A stretch of DNA of 64,000 nucleotides, taken from positions 101,789,771 through 101,853,770 of the forward strand of contig JAVHZZ010000009.1 in the NCBI GenBank assembly GCA_036250195.1, read 5' to 3'. The position numbers and the translations under genes are program-made. Below, one piece after another: positions 23,540 through 34,440 of this stretch (its first letter is position 1; each line of letters begins with the position of its first letter). This stretch comes from Mixophyes australis (lineage: Eukaryota > Chordata > Amphibia > Anura > Limnodynastidae). The notes beneath the pieces were generated by a model, which did no database searches, was not told where the DNA came from, and worked only from the letters and a program-made list of their open reading frames with translations.

Positions 23540-23790
23540 CAGGAAAGTGTACATCTGGATATTGTCTAATTAAGTACTCAATTACTGTCCACGGCAGTCA
23601 CAGATAGATGATGGTCCACGAGTTTGGAAATAAGCCGAAGGTCTGCAGCTAGAGGTGCATAAATAAAATTACCTGTCAAGCCAGAATCTACAAAGATAGA
23701 AACTGAAATGGGATATCTTGGTTAGTGGACCGTGCCCGGCATAAGAAATTCAGAATTTTTTACAAGGGGATATTCTTCAATCCTAACTCG
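23540..23790 (-). pseudogene. Gypsy aspartic protease remnant
   Basis: The minus strand reads PISVSIFVDSGLTGNFIY near 23720-23660, with the catalytic DSG signature of retroelement proteases, followed by LISKLVDHHLSVTAVD. It lies between the gag remnant and RT on the same strand. Stops lie nearby, so it is inactive. Confidence 0.7.
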
Positions 23791-24910
23791 CCCTCCCACA
23801 TACCATTTTGGATTTGCCTTTTCCTGGTCTTATAGGAAAATTCACCAAAATGTAGCTCAGATTCTGCGCACGCAATGAAAACAAAAGCTGTTCTTAAATC
23901 TCCTCTCTCGCTCCTCTTGTGAAAAACAAGAATGGACCACTTGAATCATCTCCTCATGAGTTAAGGGAGGATTTTGGAATTTAAGTGTCAGGCAGGCAAA
24001 TGAGTGGCAGGAGTGTTCCCTCTCATAAGTCCATTCCCTGAAACTGAGGTCAATCTTAATGCAGAGAGAAATTAATTAATCGAAGTTAGATGGTAGTTCC
24101 CTGAAAGCAATTTCATCCTTAATGCGATCAGTCAGGCCTTGCCAGAAGGCTGACACTAAGGAAATGCAATGCGTATTGAACCACTAAGATTGAGTCTTCA
24201 AGTAGCTTCAATAAATTGAAGGCGGCTGACAAGACTAGCCGGGCTCATCAAAAAGATCTTTTAAACGGCTTGATAAATGCAGTGAAATTCTTCAGTATAG
24301 CATCATTGCACTCCTAAAGAGGAGATGCCTAGGAGAGAGCCTGACCAGACAGTAAGGAGATCATGTACGCAATCTTGGCTCTTTGGGATGAGAAATTTTC
24401 AGGGGAGAGCTCAAACTGTACAGCACATTGATTGAGAAACCCATGACGTTTCTTTGGATATCAATCAAACTTGACTTGAGTAGGAATGCACAATTTAGAG
24501 GGTAAAGGAACTATTGCAGCCAAAACAGACTAGGAAGGATCTGACGCCTCCAGCTCAAAGTCCAAAAAGTCAGAAGGATCATGAGACACCGATTTTTCAG
24601 TCTGTATTCATACTAAAATTCAAGATCAAGCAAGCTTTTGTATTTCTGCTCCATGGGAAGGTACTATCCTTTCTGAGCTCGCCTTTGAACACCTGCACTA
24701 CGGTTTAACAGGTGTACCACCCCAGTCAAACTCCCCAGCTGCCACTGCCCTCAGAGCCAGATGGGTCAGGGAGGCCTGATTGTTATCCAGATGGGTCACC
24801 AGCCCTTGCAGGATTTGAAGGAGCTTAGCCTGGTTTGATTCTTGCTGATCCACTCGAATTGTTAGATGCGGATGCAAGTTGCGACGTCAAAGATCCTCAG
24901 TGGTGTCCAT
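23791..24910 (-). pseudogene. Gypsy gag remnant
   Basis: A minus-strand ATG at 24910-24908 begins MDTTEDL, followed by a stop and then a frame rich in Gln/Leu (QAKLLQILQGLVTHLD), the coiled-coil-like start typical of vertebrate Gypsy gag. Farther on, about 23870-23900, FCFHCVRR looks like the remains of a zinc knuckle before the protease. Heavily interrupted. Confidence 0.6.
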
Positions 24911-24933
24911 TTTTTGGTATAGAATATTATATT

Positions 24934-25640
24934 ATGAACCAATGGAAAAGTAAGACAAGTTACCTGCTAGTAGTTGACGTTACTAAGCAAAGAGGCACGG
25001 TGTGTAATACACCCCCAGTGTTCACCAGGGACCCCAACAAGTAGGTTAAGTTTTAGCTCCATGAGACATGTAGATCACGGCCCTCAGTGCCAGTTAGTAG
25101 CAAGGTAGCTGGAGACCAGGTGTAATCAGGGAAGCAGAGGTCAGAACCAGGATATCCATATGAAGCCAATTTGTGAAACAGAAGAATAGTCTGGGTAGCT
25201 GGAGTCAGAACCAGGAAATCCAAATGAAACAAATTTGTGAGACAGGAGATTGGTCATGGTAGCCAGTTTAAAACCAGGAGGTCCAATGGAACCAAAATCA
25301 CTAGGATAAATGTAAGTCAGCTACAGGCAAGGGTCAGCAACAGTAAGTCCAAATAGAGCAGAACCAGGAGAATCCTAATTAACTTACAAGGTACAGGAGC
25401 CAGAAGTAGACCAAGGGGTATATTTACTAAACTGAGGGTTTGAAAAAGTGGAGATGTTGCCAACAGCAACTAATCAGATTCTAGCTGTCATTTTGTAGAA
25501 TATATTAAATAAATGATAACTAGAATCTGATTGGGTGCTATAGGCAACATCTCCACTTTTTCAAACCCACAGTTTAGTAAATATACCTCCAAGTGGTGAT
25601 ATAATACTCTGCCTTAAATAGGCAGTCCTAATCAAGGTAT
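24934..25640 (-). mobile_element. Gypsy 5' LTR, with MITE insertion
   Basis: It is repeated in part at 18942-19330 (ATGAACCAATGGAAAAGTAA, GACAAGTTACCTGCTAGTAG, GTACAGGAGCCAGAAGTAG). A CCAAT MITE at 25415-25590 interrupts it at a site that is empty in the other LTR. The upper boundary near 25640 is approximate. The gag start codon lies 24 bases beyond its other edge. Confidence 0.6.
25415..25590. mobile_element. CCAAT-containing palindromic MITE, copy 2
   Basis: An inverted repeat of GGGGTATATTTACTAAACTG type, with AATCAGATTCTAGCTGTC and its mirror; the CCAAT is changed in both arms (left CTAAT). In the paralogous LTR (19300-19320) AGACCTAGTGGTGATTC is continuous, whereas here AGACCAA and AAGTGGTGATA flank the element, so AA or CAA is the target duplication. 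Confidence 0.92.
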
Positions 25641-26010
25641 CCGTGGTAAGTGACCTCAAAACTGACCACTGATACAGGAAACCAAAGAAGCGTGAGAATC
25701 AAGGCTAGAGAAGGAAGTCTTGTCCTGTTGAATAGCAATGGGATGCGCATACCGGCAGGGGAGGAGTTTGTTCCACTGCAAGGAGAGAGAGAGCGGCGAT
25801 GGCACCTGACATTGTTATCCTCATCAGTTTCTAATAATGATCTGTTTCTAATAAGTTGCTGAACCTTCTGCATCCTCCAAATGCAATGGAAAGTAATAGG
25901 AGTAGGCAACGCATAACCCCTCAGGAACCCCTGTGTATATACATTACAGATATATAAAGATTTCGGAACACACAGCTTGCCCCGTATGGGGCTGAGTAGC
26001 CGCAAACCAG
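25641..26010. other. No recognised feature
   Basis: Possibly distal LTR or unrelated sequence. No conserved frame or terminus was recognised. Confidence 0.35.
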
Positions 26011-26019
26011 TCAGAGTGC

Positions 26020-26745
26020 CCATGCTGACCCCTTTCCATTGCTGAAATTGCCTACAATGGGCATGTGAGTGCCAGAACTAAACCATAGAGCAATGGAAGG
26101 AGGTGGCTTGGTCTGATCAATTGCGCTTTCTTTTACATCATGTGGATGGCTGGGTGCATGTGCATCATTTACCTGGGGGGAGAGATGGCACAAGGAAGCA
26201 CTATGGGAAGAAGTCAAGCTAGTAGAGACAGTGTCATGGTCTGGGCAATGCTCTGCTGGGAAACCTTGGGTCCTGGCATTCATGTGGATGTTACTTTGAT
26301 ATGTACCACCTATTTAAAACATTGTTACAGACCAAGTACACCCCTTCAAGACAATGGTATAAATTGATGGTAGTGGCCTCTTTCAGCAGGATAATGCACC
26401 CTGCCACACTGCAAAAGTTGTTCAGGAATAGTTTGCGGAACATGACAGAAAGTTCAAAGTGTTGACTCCAAATTTCTTGGATCTCAATCTGATCAGTGGG
26501 ATGTGCTGGAAAACAAGTCTGAGACATGGAGGCCCCACCTTGCAATTTACAGGACTTAAAGGATCTGCTACTAACATCTTGGTGCCAGATACCAAAGGAT
26601 ACCTTCAGAGGTCTTGTAGTAGGAGGTCTCCACATACTGATTGGCAAATGAATGAGTGTCTGAGGTCTGATTATTTATCACTAGACATTAGAGTGAGAGG
26701 GGATACATGCCATAATGCCAGCAGAGATCTGGGGTTTGCAGCACT
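26020..26745 (+). pseudogene. Tc1/mariner-like transposase fragment
   Basis: The plus-strand frame 26140-26367 contains WLGACASFTW-like sequence in an adjacent frame, then MAQGSTMGR, DSVMVWAMLCWETLGPGIHV and VDVTLICTTYL. Downstream, in other frames, LFQQDNAPCHTAK-like (about 26380) and LDLNLI with WDVLE (about 26480-26515) mark the second and third positions of a DD34E-type catalytic triad. GAPTLQFTGLKGSAT-like and WCQIPKDTFRGL-like parts follow. It has no inverted termini, a truncated N-terminus and several frameshifts. It differs from the Tc1 copy at 27290. Confidence 0.8.
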
Positions 26746-26869
26746 CTAGTTCAACCATTTACTTGTGTTTGCACTCCCTTTAAAAATTAATACTTACGCC
26801 CCATTTGTTTACATATTTAATATTTAAAAAGATAAAGTATTTGAAAGAACAAAATGTCTGTGTGTTAAC

Positions 26870-27085
26870 AGGGGTCCTTTTTCCATATCTGGTGGTCCTG
26901 CCCAAAGATGGCTTTTTTGGGGGTGATGTTGTTGTTTTGATCAGGGATGTCACTACAGTTCATTTTTCTCAATGCCCAGGGTCCTTACTCTTGGGTTCCC
27001 CTCTAGAGGTCCTAGGCAAGTACTCAGAAAAACTTTCGGTTCAGATTCTCAACGCTGCCAGATTCCTAGTGGAGATGCACATCCT
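26870..27085 (+). pseudogene. L1 ORF2 C-terminal fragment
   Basis: Sequence equivalent to FHIWWSCPK followed by LLLGSPLEVLGKYSEKL and VQILNAARFLVEMHI matches the extreme C-terminal region of an L1-clade ORF2 protein. It is short and frame-shifted, with nothing else of the element upstream. Confidence 0.6.
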
Positions 27086-27289
27086 CTTTCTCCTGTTTAC
27101 CTCTGCCCCAGCTCCCCTCTCTTTTCTCCTTTTCATCACTCAACTCCTGCTTTTTCCTCTTCTCTCTCCCTCCACTCCCACTCCTTCTGTGCACAGGTAA
27201 TCTCTCTTACCTCTTTGTCATTGCACCTGCTTTCTGCTGAGTTTGTCATTTTTGTACTTTTGCACTTTGTTATGCCTGTATACCGTGTA
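27086..27289 (+). mobile_element. L2-like LINE 3' end, left half
   Basis: Pyrimidine-rich sequence followed by TTTGTTATGCCTGTATACCG. Beyond the Tc1 insertion it continues at 28826-28915 with GTAAAGTGCTGCAAACCC, TTGTGCCTCATAAATAAATG and (AAT)n, the tail type of the LINE at 54515-54580. Assignment of the pyrimidine-rich part is by resemblance only. Confidence 0.45.
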
Positions 27290-28825
27290 CAGTCATGACC
27301 AAAAGTTTTGAGAACGTCACAAGTATTGGTTTTCACAAAGTTTGCCGCTTCAGTGTTTTTAGACCTTTTTGTCAGATGTTGCTATGGTATACTTAAGTAA
27401 AATTACAAGCATTGCATAAGTGTCATAGGCTTTTATTGACAAGTAAATTAAATTTATGCAAAGAGTCAATATTTGTAGTGTTGACCTTTCTATTTGAAGA
27501 CCTTTGCATTTCGCCGTGGCATGCTGTCAATCAACTTCTGGGCCACATACTGACTGATAGCCACCCATTCTTGCCTAATCAATGCTTGGAGTTTGTCAGA
27601 ATTTGTGTTGTCCATCCACCTCTTGAGGATTGACCACAAGTTCTCAATGGGATTAAGGTCTGGGGAGTTTCCTGGCTATGGACCCAAAATTTTGATGTTT
27701 TGATCCCCGAGCCACCTAGTTATTCAAGGTGCTCCATCATGCTGGAAAAGGCATTGTTTGCATCAAACTGTTCTTGGATGGCTGGGAGAAGTTGCTCTTG
27801 GAGAATGTTTTGGTACCATTCTTTATTCATGGCTGTGTTCTTAGGGAATATTGTGAGTGAGCCCACTCCTTGGCTGAGAAGCAACCCCACACATGACTGG
27901 TCTCAGGATGCTTTACTGTTGGCATGACACAAAACTGATGGTAGCGCTCACCTTTCTTTCTCAGAACAAACATTTTTCCAGATGGCACAAACAATGTGAA
28001 AGGGGATTCATCAGAAAAAATAACTTTACCCCATTCCTCAGCAGTCCAATCCCTGTACCTTTTGCAGAATATCAATCTGTCCCTGATGTTTTTCCTGGAG
28101 AAAAGTGGCTTCTTAGCTGGCCTTCTTAACACCAGCCTCCAAAAGTCTTCATCTAATTCTGCGTGCTGATGCACTTATGCCTGCCTGCTGCCATTCCTGA
28201 GCAACCTCTGCACTGGTGGTGCCCCGATCACGCAGCTGAATCAACTTTAGGAGACAGTCTTGGCGCTTGCTGGACGTTCTTGGGCGTCCCAAAGCCTTCT
28301 TCACAACTATTGAATCTCTTTCCTTGAAGTTCTTGATGATCTGATAAATGGTTGATTAAGGTGCAATCTTACTAGCAGCAATATCTTTACTTGTGAAGTC
28401 ATTTTTGTGCAAAGCAATGATGACTGCGCGTGTTTCTTTGCAGGTAACCATGGTCAACAGAGGAAGAACAATGATTTCAAGCACCACCCTCCTTTTAAAG
28501 CTTCCAGTCTGTTATTCTAACTCAATCAGCATGACAGAGTGATCTCCAGCCTTGTCCTCATCCATACTCTTACCTGTGTAACGAGAGAATCACTGACCTG
28601 ATGTCAGCTGGTCCTTTTGTGGCAGGGCTGAAATGCAATGGAAATGTTGTTTTGGGGATAAAGTTCATTGTCATAGCAAAGAGGGACTTTTAAATTAATT
28701 GCAATTCATCTGATCACTCTTCATGACATTCTGGAGTATATGCAAATTGCCATTATAGAAACTGAGGCAGCAGATGTTCTGAAAAATAATATATGTGTCA
28801 TTCTCAAAACTTTTTGCCATGACTG
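27290..28825 (-). mobile_element. Tc1/mariner element, inactive, complete ends
   Basis: The inverted ends CAGTCATGACCAAAAGTTTT and, reversed, CAGTCATGGCAAAAAGTTTT are flanked by TA at 27288-27289 and 28826-28827. At 1536 bp the length is normal for Tc1 elements. The transposase starts at ATG 28448 on the minus strand with a helix-turn-helix region (ALHKNDFTSKDIAA), which is followed by an in-frame stop, then GRPRTSSKRQD. A frameshift precedes FSRKNIRDRLIFCKRY and VIFSDESPF, the first catalytic Asp block. The second block (HDGAP) is present in another frame with a small deletion after it, and SPDLNPIENLW-type sequence carries the last acidic residue. Multiple stops: inactive. Confidence 0.92.
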
Positions 28826-28915
28826 TATTGTTACCCTTTACAGTTGTCCATTGCTCTATGTAAAGTGCTGCAAACCCTTTGTTGTGCCTCATAAATAAAT
28901 GAAAATAATAATAAT
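28826..28915 (+). mobile_element. L2-like LINE 3' end, right half
   Basis: The tail sequence AAAGTGCTGCAAACCC, TGCCTCATAAATAAATG and (AAT)n continues the copy interrupted by the Tc1 element at 27290-28825. Confidence 0.6.
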
Positions 28916-29089
28916 AGTTGCGGAACATTGTAAAAGACAGTTTGGGCTGGTTTCCACTATTATAGAGAGACCACAAGCATGGGCTTCCACTGTCATAGTG
29001 AAAACAAGCCCCATGTTGTTTAGTACCGGGTTGGTGCCTCTATGGGGTGACCAAAAATCAGCACATCCCCCTACCCTCAGTCTACCAGC

Positions 29090-30265
29090 CCCAACATGAA
29101 AGCAGTGGGAACTGCCTAAGGTCCCACCAGTGGTTCCAGTATAATGGACATGGACCCCTAAGACCTTTTAACATTACTTGAATAAAAGACTCCACAAAAC
29201 CATTATTCACCCATTTATTAAATATAGCAAAACAAAATATTCCTTCTTGATCTGTTCTATTCCAAGTAGGAAAATAAAATCTTCTTCTTTCTTTATCCGT
29301 CATAATACAATGTAGGAAAAGAGTGCAAAAAGAGACCCACCCACCTCTAACACACGACTGAGAACCCAAGGTGACACAAAGAATTTCATGAACGGATGAA
29401 TTCTCTTTGCTACTTGAAAGAACCTCTTGATTAAATCAACTGCTATTAATCTTGTGTCTAGGAACATACTGTGCTGACACGTGTACCGTTAATGTGCTAA
29501 GACCAAGTACTTTCTGCATACTTACTTGAAGAAATTCAGTGTCTGAGGGATTCTGGCTTCTGGTGCACTGACTGACCTGGACTGCACCAATCCATAAGTG
29601 TTTTCCAAACCCTGTAGTATGCTATAGCAGAATTATTTTTTCTTGCTTGTTTTAAAACTTCAAGAGACTCAAGAATTGGCCCCTGATGTAAAAGGTCTGG
29701 CCAAGCTGGTAGAAGCCATGGTTGTTATGAGAGCATGTCCCATGTTGCCGCAAACCACAGTCTGAATAATCAAAATGGAAGAATTGATATGAATTCTGCT
29801 TCTTCCTTATTTTCTTCAACGTACATGCAATTACAAGCACAGGCGGAAACATGACCCCAGTTTCCATGAGCTCGTTAGAGAATTTCTTTTATCTGCTTTT
29901 GAATACCTATGACGGGAGTAGAATGTTCTTACCTTGCTGTTTTTGCTTGAAGCCATCAGGTCTATTTGTGGGATCCCCAACATTCTCTGTTACTTTCTGA
30001 AACACTTCTCCGTTCAATGACCATTCTCCTGGATGGATCTGGTAATGACTGAGATAATCTGCCACCATATTGTCCTTTTCCAATACTTCAAGTACTGATA
30101 TGGACTTGGGATTTTTTTCCGCCCAGGATATGATTATTGATATCTCAGCCATCATGATGTATCTTTGTTTGATTGTGAAAGTTGCCACCGTCTGATTGTT
30201 TGAGATTCTTTCTCGCAATTGAGGTATAAAAGATACTAATTCAACCTCTGTAGGTACTATTATAC
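29090..30265 (-). pseudogene. DIRS-type retrotransposon remnant
   Basis: The minus-strand frame 30218-29907 reads ISNNQTVATFTIKQ, AEISIIISWAEKN, VLEKDNMVADYLSHYQI and HPGEWSLNGEVFQKV. This is the RNase H region of DIRS-like elements, with the DN..AD.LSR and PGEW.LN signatures. Farther on, IRKKQ and PAWPDLL-type parts, then LTVHVSALSMFLDTRL and VDLIKRFFQVAKRIHPF (about 29480-29390), look like the start of the tyrosine recombinase that DIRS elements use instead of an integrase. The reading frame breaks repeatedly and the recombinase active site is not seen. Identification is from characteristic blocks and their order. Confidence 0.75.
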
Positions 30266-30299
30266 CACATCCCCCTATGTTTGTTCCTGCAGAGCCTTA

Positions 30300-30603
30300 T
30301 GCTCAGGATATCTAAAATAAATTGCAACCTGAGAGTTGCACCCATACATAGAATAATATATAAGAAAGGAAGAGAGCAAATGAAGTGTACAAATTGGGGC
30401 ACTCTGGGATGTTGGATGTAGAATATTTAAAATGTGTTTCTTTATTAATAATATATTAAAAAGAGCTTTTTCTGATCACTGAAAGCTAACAAAATAGATT
30501 AAAAACCTCAGTGAAAATTGTGATGTGATTAAAACGTACAGTGAATTAATGTGATTTAATAATTGCAGCATTAACTGCAATAACCTTGTTGCTTTATTTA
30601 ATT

Positions 30604-30605
<2 letters not shown>
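30300..30605. other. No recognised feature
   Basis: AT-rich spacer leading into the (TA)n tract. Confidence 0.45.

Positions 30606-30685
<80 letters not shown>
30606..30685. repeat. (TA)n microsatellite
   Basis: About 40 uninterrupted TA dinucleotides next to the solo LTR at 30686. TA repeats also resume directly beyond the LTR (31181-31218), so the LTR inserted into a TA tract. The Ile-Tyr frames across it are artefacts. Confidence 0.97.
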
Positions 30686-30688
<3 letters not shown>

Positions 30689-31180
30689 GGCAAGAGCCTG
30701 CTACTGCTGAAGCACACGTGAACAACTTCTTTTTATGCAGCTTTATTGTCTGGATGGTTAAAATGTATTTGAACCGTATGACTTTCACAGCAATTATGAA
30801 GACCCTAAACGCTAGCTAAACATAGACCAGCTCTCTCAAGACAAGCCAGCTTCCCCAGCGTTGTTCTCAGTGAACAAATTACACAAACAAGCTTTTATAC
30901 ATGATACTCCTCCCCCAGCCTTAGTTTGATGTGCAGGTGACACACCCACCTTCTCTTTAAGAGGAAACTCCCATCACTGGCTCTGTTTGCATTAACAGAC
31001 ACACCCTGTCTGCTTGCTGAGAGGAAGGAGCTTTCAAATCATGTAAGTTAACCAAACTTTAAACTACACATATGTCTTTACCTGGTTTAACCTCATTCTA
31101 GGTGCATAACTGCGCCAATGTTTTACCCTGCTTGCATGCTTTCTCTGCATCTTGTCAGATAAATGGCTCCCTTTGTTACA
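30686..31180 (-). mobile_element. Solo LTR, family with TATA box and AATAAA
   Basis: On the minus strand it starts TGTAACAAAGGGAGCC and ends CTTGCCACA. A TATAAAAGCTT core promoter lies at about 30900-30891 and an AATAAA polyadenylation signal at 30747-30742, in the correct order for U3-R-U5. A related copy is at 56500-57063. No internal sequence adjoins. Flanks are (TA)n, so the target duplication cannot be resolved. Confidence 0.85.
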
Positions 31181-31183
31181 ATA

Positions 31184-31218
<35 letters not shown>

Positions 31219-32290
31219 GTAATCACTTACAGTATATTTGCGTATCAACTAGTATCATCAGTAATAATTTATTGCTACTGTGGAGATATTACATTTACTC
31301 TGAGACAAAGGTACTTTTCTTGTCTTCTTAATTACTCATTTCTATAGACATACAATGAGAGGTAGAAAACTGTAGTAATACATGGTTGAGTCTTATAGTC
31401 TGTCTATCCTGTTCAGGGATCAGCATAAATTATGCTTTAGCCCACAATCATTGTAGCAATATTTTTTCATTTGTATGTTTTCATTCTATAGCCGCATAGT
31501 GATATCTATAGAGCAACAAGTCGAACGCTGATATGATACGCGATTCGCTAGTGTAGCTTTGTCACGCACTTTACAATTGGGTATCTACTTGTCTAAATAC
31601 CTATGTATGTCCATCTAATGTTACTGCCTCTTTACTCTCCATGATGCATGCTGTCTAATATTCCACATTTAAAGTGTGCGAAGTGATTCAACATTTTTAT
31701 CTCTTACACCTTACACTCCCTACACAACAGGGGGGGGGGGGGTTTGTTTGTTTAATTTATCTAATGGGCTTGCTTCAGTTGGTGGCATGGCAGATGACAT
31801 GTTTTTTGCAGCCGCTGCAATATTCTACATGCGTTCGCTGAATGTAAAAGATGGCCAGAAAAAACCTTCACACGCAAACAGTCGCAATGGACAGTCAACA
31901 AATCGACAATATCAATTCGACATAAAAACAATAGCACAGCAAAGGGGATTTCATTAACAGACAACTGCTCAAGTATCAGCAAGAAAGTGCACCAGCAGCC
32001 AAATATACTGCAGGCAAATACTGAGGCCAAATGCATAGACAAGGAAAAGAACATTGGCCAGTGTTTGGGAAAACATATAGATTTTGCAGCATTACAAATC
32101 ACTTTGATAAATTGGGTTTGTCAAGCAAGAGATTTGAAAACGGTACACTTTAGAAAAAACAAATCCAGCTAACGCAGACCTCCACGGTGCTGAGTTTATG
32201 TATTTAACAGAATGCATTGGAACTGCAAGATCAGCAGTCCAAAAGTGGCTTGTACATCTCACCTCAAATAATCAGAGGCAACCCTAACAG
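31181..32290. other. Mostly unassigned; possible gag remnant
   Basis: It starts with a short (TA)n run. An 11-base or longer G run lies near 31730. The frames at 31780-32170 might be decayed gag of the following Gypsy element, but no zinc knuckle is clear. Confidence 0.3.
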
Positions 32291-32916
32291 GTGCAACATG
32301 TGATGTGATGAGTCTGAGATACAAGATTAATCTAGCGCCTAGATTCAGTCAAGTAATACCAAACTAAAGCTTTATCCTGGAGAGCTGATGAAATCAGTAG
32401 AACAGTTCAAACAGAATGTGCTGTTCATGGACATATGCACGTGCCTACCTGTGAGATTGTGAAAGCACAACAAAAACCTACTGTCTAGTTCTACATGTGA
32501 GCAATTGGGACTGATGCAATTCACTATTCCAGCTCAGCTTCACAAAATATTCACAACATAATCTTTCCGTACCACTGACAAAAGAGCAGCTAATAAATGC
32601 CTATAATGATGTATTCCAAGGGCCAGTGGAGGTCATCCAAGGGGAAGTTCCTTTTGTACTCGACCCAAGTGTCCCACCATTGCAGTGTGCCCCACGCAAT
32701 ATGTCCATAGCCTTAAAGCTGAGAGTGAAGGCTCTACTTGATCAGCATGAAGCAGACGGTCATATTGCACCTGTGACAGAACCAACAGACTGGATAAGTA
32801 ACATGATCATTGTAAAAAAGCCTGAGAAGCTTAGAATTTATATTGATCCAAAACATCTAAACCAAGTCCTGCGGATATCTCACTACATCATGCCAGCAAT
32901 GGAGGATGTCTTGTAA
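32291..32916 (+). pseudogene. Gypsy protease end and reverse transcriptase start
   Basis: A decayed protease region includes a CDVMS-like active-site flank near 32300 and CEQLGLMQFTIPAQL at about 32495-32540. Then PLTKEQLINAYNDVFQG leads into the frame 32626-32916: VPFVLDPSVPPLQCAPR, ALKLRVKALLDQHE, GHIAPVTEPTDWISNMIIV and KPEKLRIYIDPKHLN. This is the N-terminal half of a Ty3/Gypsy reverse transcriptase of the type with VTEPTDWVS. The catalytic YVDD part is missing through a deletion after about 32920. Confidence 0.85.
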
Positions 32917-33149
32917 AAACTGCTTAAAGCAGGAGTGTTCATGCTGGGATGCATTCCTGCAGTGCAATCTGGATGAAAAAAGCAACTCTATGACAACCTT
33001 TTGGACTCCCTAGAGCAGGAAAAGATGGCTTAAACCTCTGTTTGGCGTCTCTATTGCACCTGAAGACCATAAGAAAAAGTAATATGAGCTCTTCATTAGG
33101 TTTGTGACATATCTGGACAAATTTATGCTTCAACTTTCAGAAGTGTGTG

Positions 33150-33310
33150 AGGTGTGTTAGCCCCTGCGTAGAATGCTGGACAAGGAGGCAATCTGGAACT
33201 GGCACTGGCAGCATTACAACCTCAGTGTAATCTATAAACCAGGCCCTGAGATGTATTACAGTGACAATCTCAGCAGAACAGCTGTGAATGGGAAATGAGA
33301 AGCCTACCAG
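33150..33310 (+). pseudogene. Gypsy RNase H C-terminal remnant
   Basis: The plus strand reads LRRMLDKEAIWNWHWQHYNL and VIYKPGPEMYYSDNLSRTAV, the end of a Gypsy RNase H domain (YKPGKEL..AD.LSRA). It lies between the RT remnant and the integrase frame, in the expected order. Confidence 0.8.
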
Positions 33311-33331
33311 TGTCAGCATGCAGTCTGCACA

Positions 33332-33974
33332 GTGCACCAAGTGCAGGCCAACATTGCACAAGTAAAGTATGTGAACACCACAGTTCAGCGACTATATCAG
33401 ATCATGCAGCATTCCATGAACGATGAAAGTTTGCAGACGCTGAAGTCCATTGTGCTGGCTGGATTGCCAGACTTGAAAGATCAGACACCACTCACAGTAA
33501 GACACTACTGGTCATTCAGAGGTGAAATCATCGTACAGAATGGTATCCTGTATAAGGGACCAAGGGCCATTATACCTAAATCTTTGAGGCCAGAGGTGCT
33601 ACCACGCACACATTCAAGCCACATTGGGGATGATGCATGTCACAAACAACCGAAAGATACATTGTACTGGCCCAACATGCAAAGTGAGATCAAAGACTTT
33701 CTCACCAACTGTTCAGCATTTAATGAACATGCACATATACATGTTGTCACATTAGATACCAACTCGTCTGTGGCAGGTTATCAACATGAATTTATTTACA
33801 TAGGCAGCAAGGAATTTCTTTTGATAGTTGACCATTACTCTGATTTTTGGGAAGTTGAGCTCTTCCCAGACCTATCTTCAGAGATGACAATCAAACAATG
33901 CAAGGTACAATTTGCACGATATTTCCAGCCTGAGCAGCAACACATTACTACAGCCAAGTGTGATACAAGGCGTA
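33332..33974 (+). pseudogene. Gypsy integrase N-terminal part
   Basis: The frame 33332-34135 contains a connection region (MNDESLQTLKSIVLAGLPD, VRHYWSFRGEIIVQNGIL) and the zinc-binding domain HSSHIG...LYWPNMQSEIKDFLTNCSAF, whose last cysteine is replaced by Phe. The first catalytic block is LLIVDHYSDFWEV. At 33975 an LTR interrupts, and codons after that belong to the LTR, so the end of the open frame is artificial. The second Asp and the Glu of the triad are not seen. Confidence 0.85.
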
Positions 33975-34440
33975 TGTCACGATTTGCCTCCTGCAGCTCC
34001 TGTCTGCCAAGAACTATGTTGGACTTTTTCTTTATATGTATCCAGCTTGCAGTAGCACTGTTCCACGAAAGGTGCCACTGTGGTATTTGGACTGCTCTCC
34101 TACCTGCCAGAGCTAAGCTTGTTACCCCAGGATAAGCACCTATTTCTGGCCTATAAAAGTCTGCCTGTCCCAACAGCCTTTGCCAGTTCACCTGTTGTCT
34201 TTACTGCTGCTGGTTTTCCTGTGAATGTATCCTGATTGATTTCCTTTGTTGTGACTACTCCTCTGCCTTCTCCCTGGTATCGTGGTGGACAATGTGGTTT
34301 TGACCCCTGGCTTGTTTAACCCTCCTGCTCTCCTGTGTCTGTATTTTATTGCACCACTAGTAATCCTGCACCTACACTCTGTGGCATATGCAGCTCCTGT
34401 GTCTGTATTCCATTAACCGCAGTCCCCATAAAACCCAATG
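33975..34440 (+). mobile_element. LTR fragment interrupting the integrase
   Basis: It starts TGTCACGATTTGCC inside the integrase. A TATAAAA core promoter lies at 34152-34158, followed by C/T-rich sequence with repeated GCTCCTGTGTCTGTATT (34330 and 34395). The 3' end is not clearly defined; about 34440 is an estimate. Confidence 0.55.

Noticed and set aside
30586..30819. Ile-Tyr repeat proteins across (TA)n
   Set aside because: Translation of a dinucleotide microsatellite.
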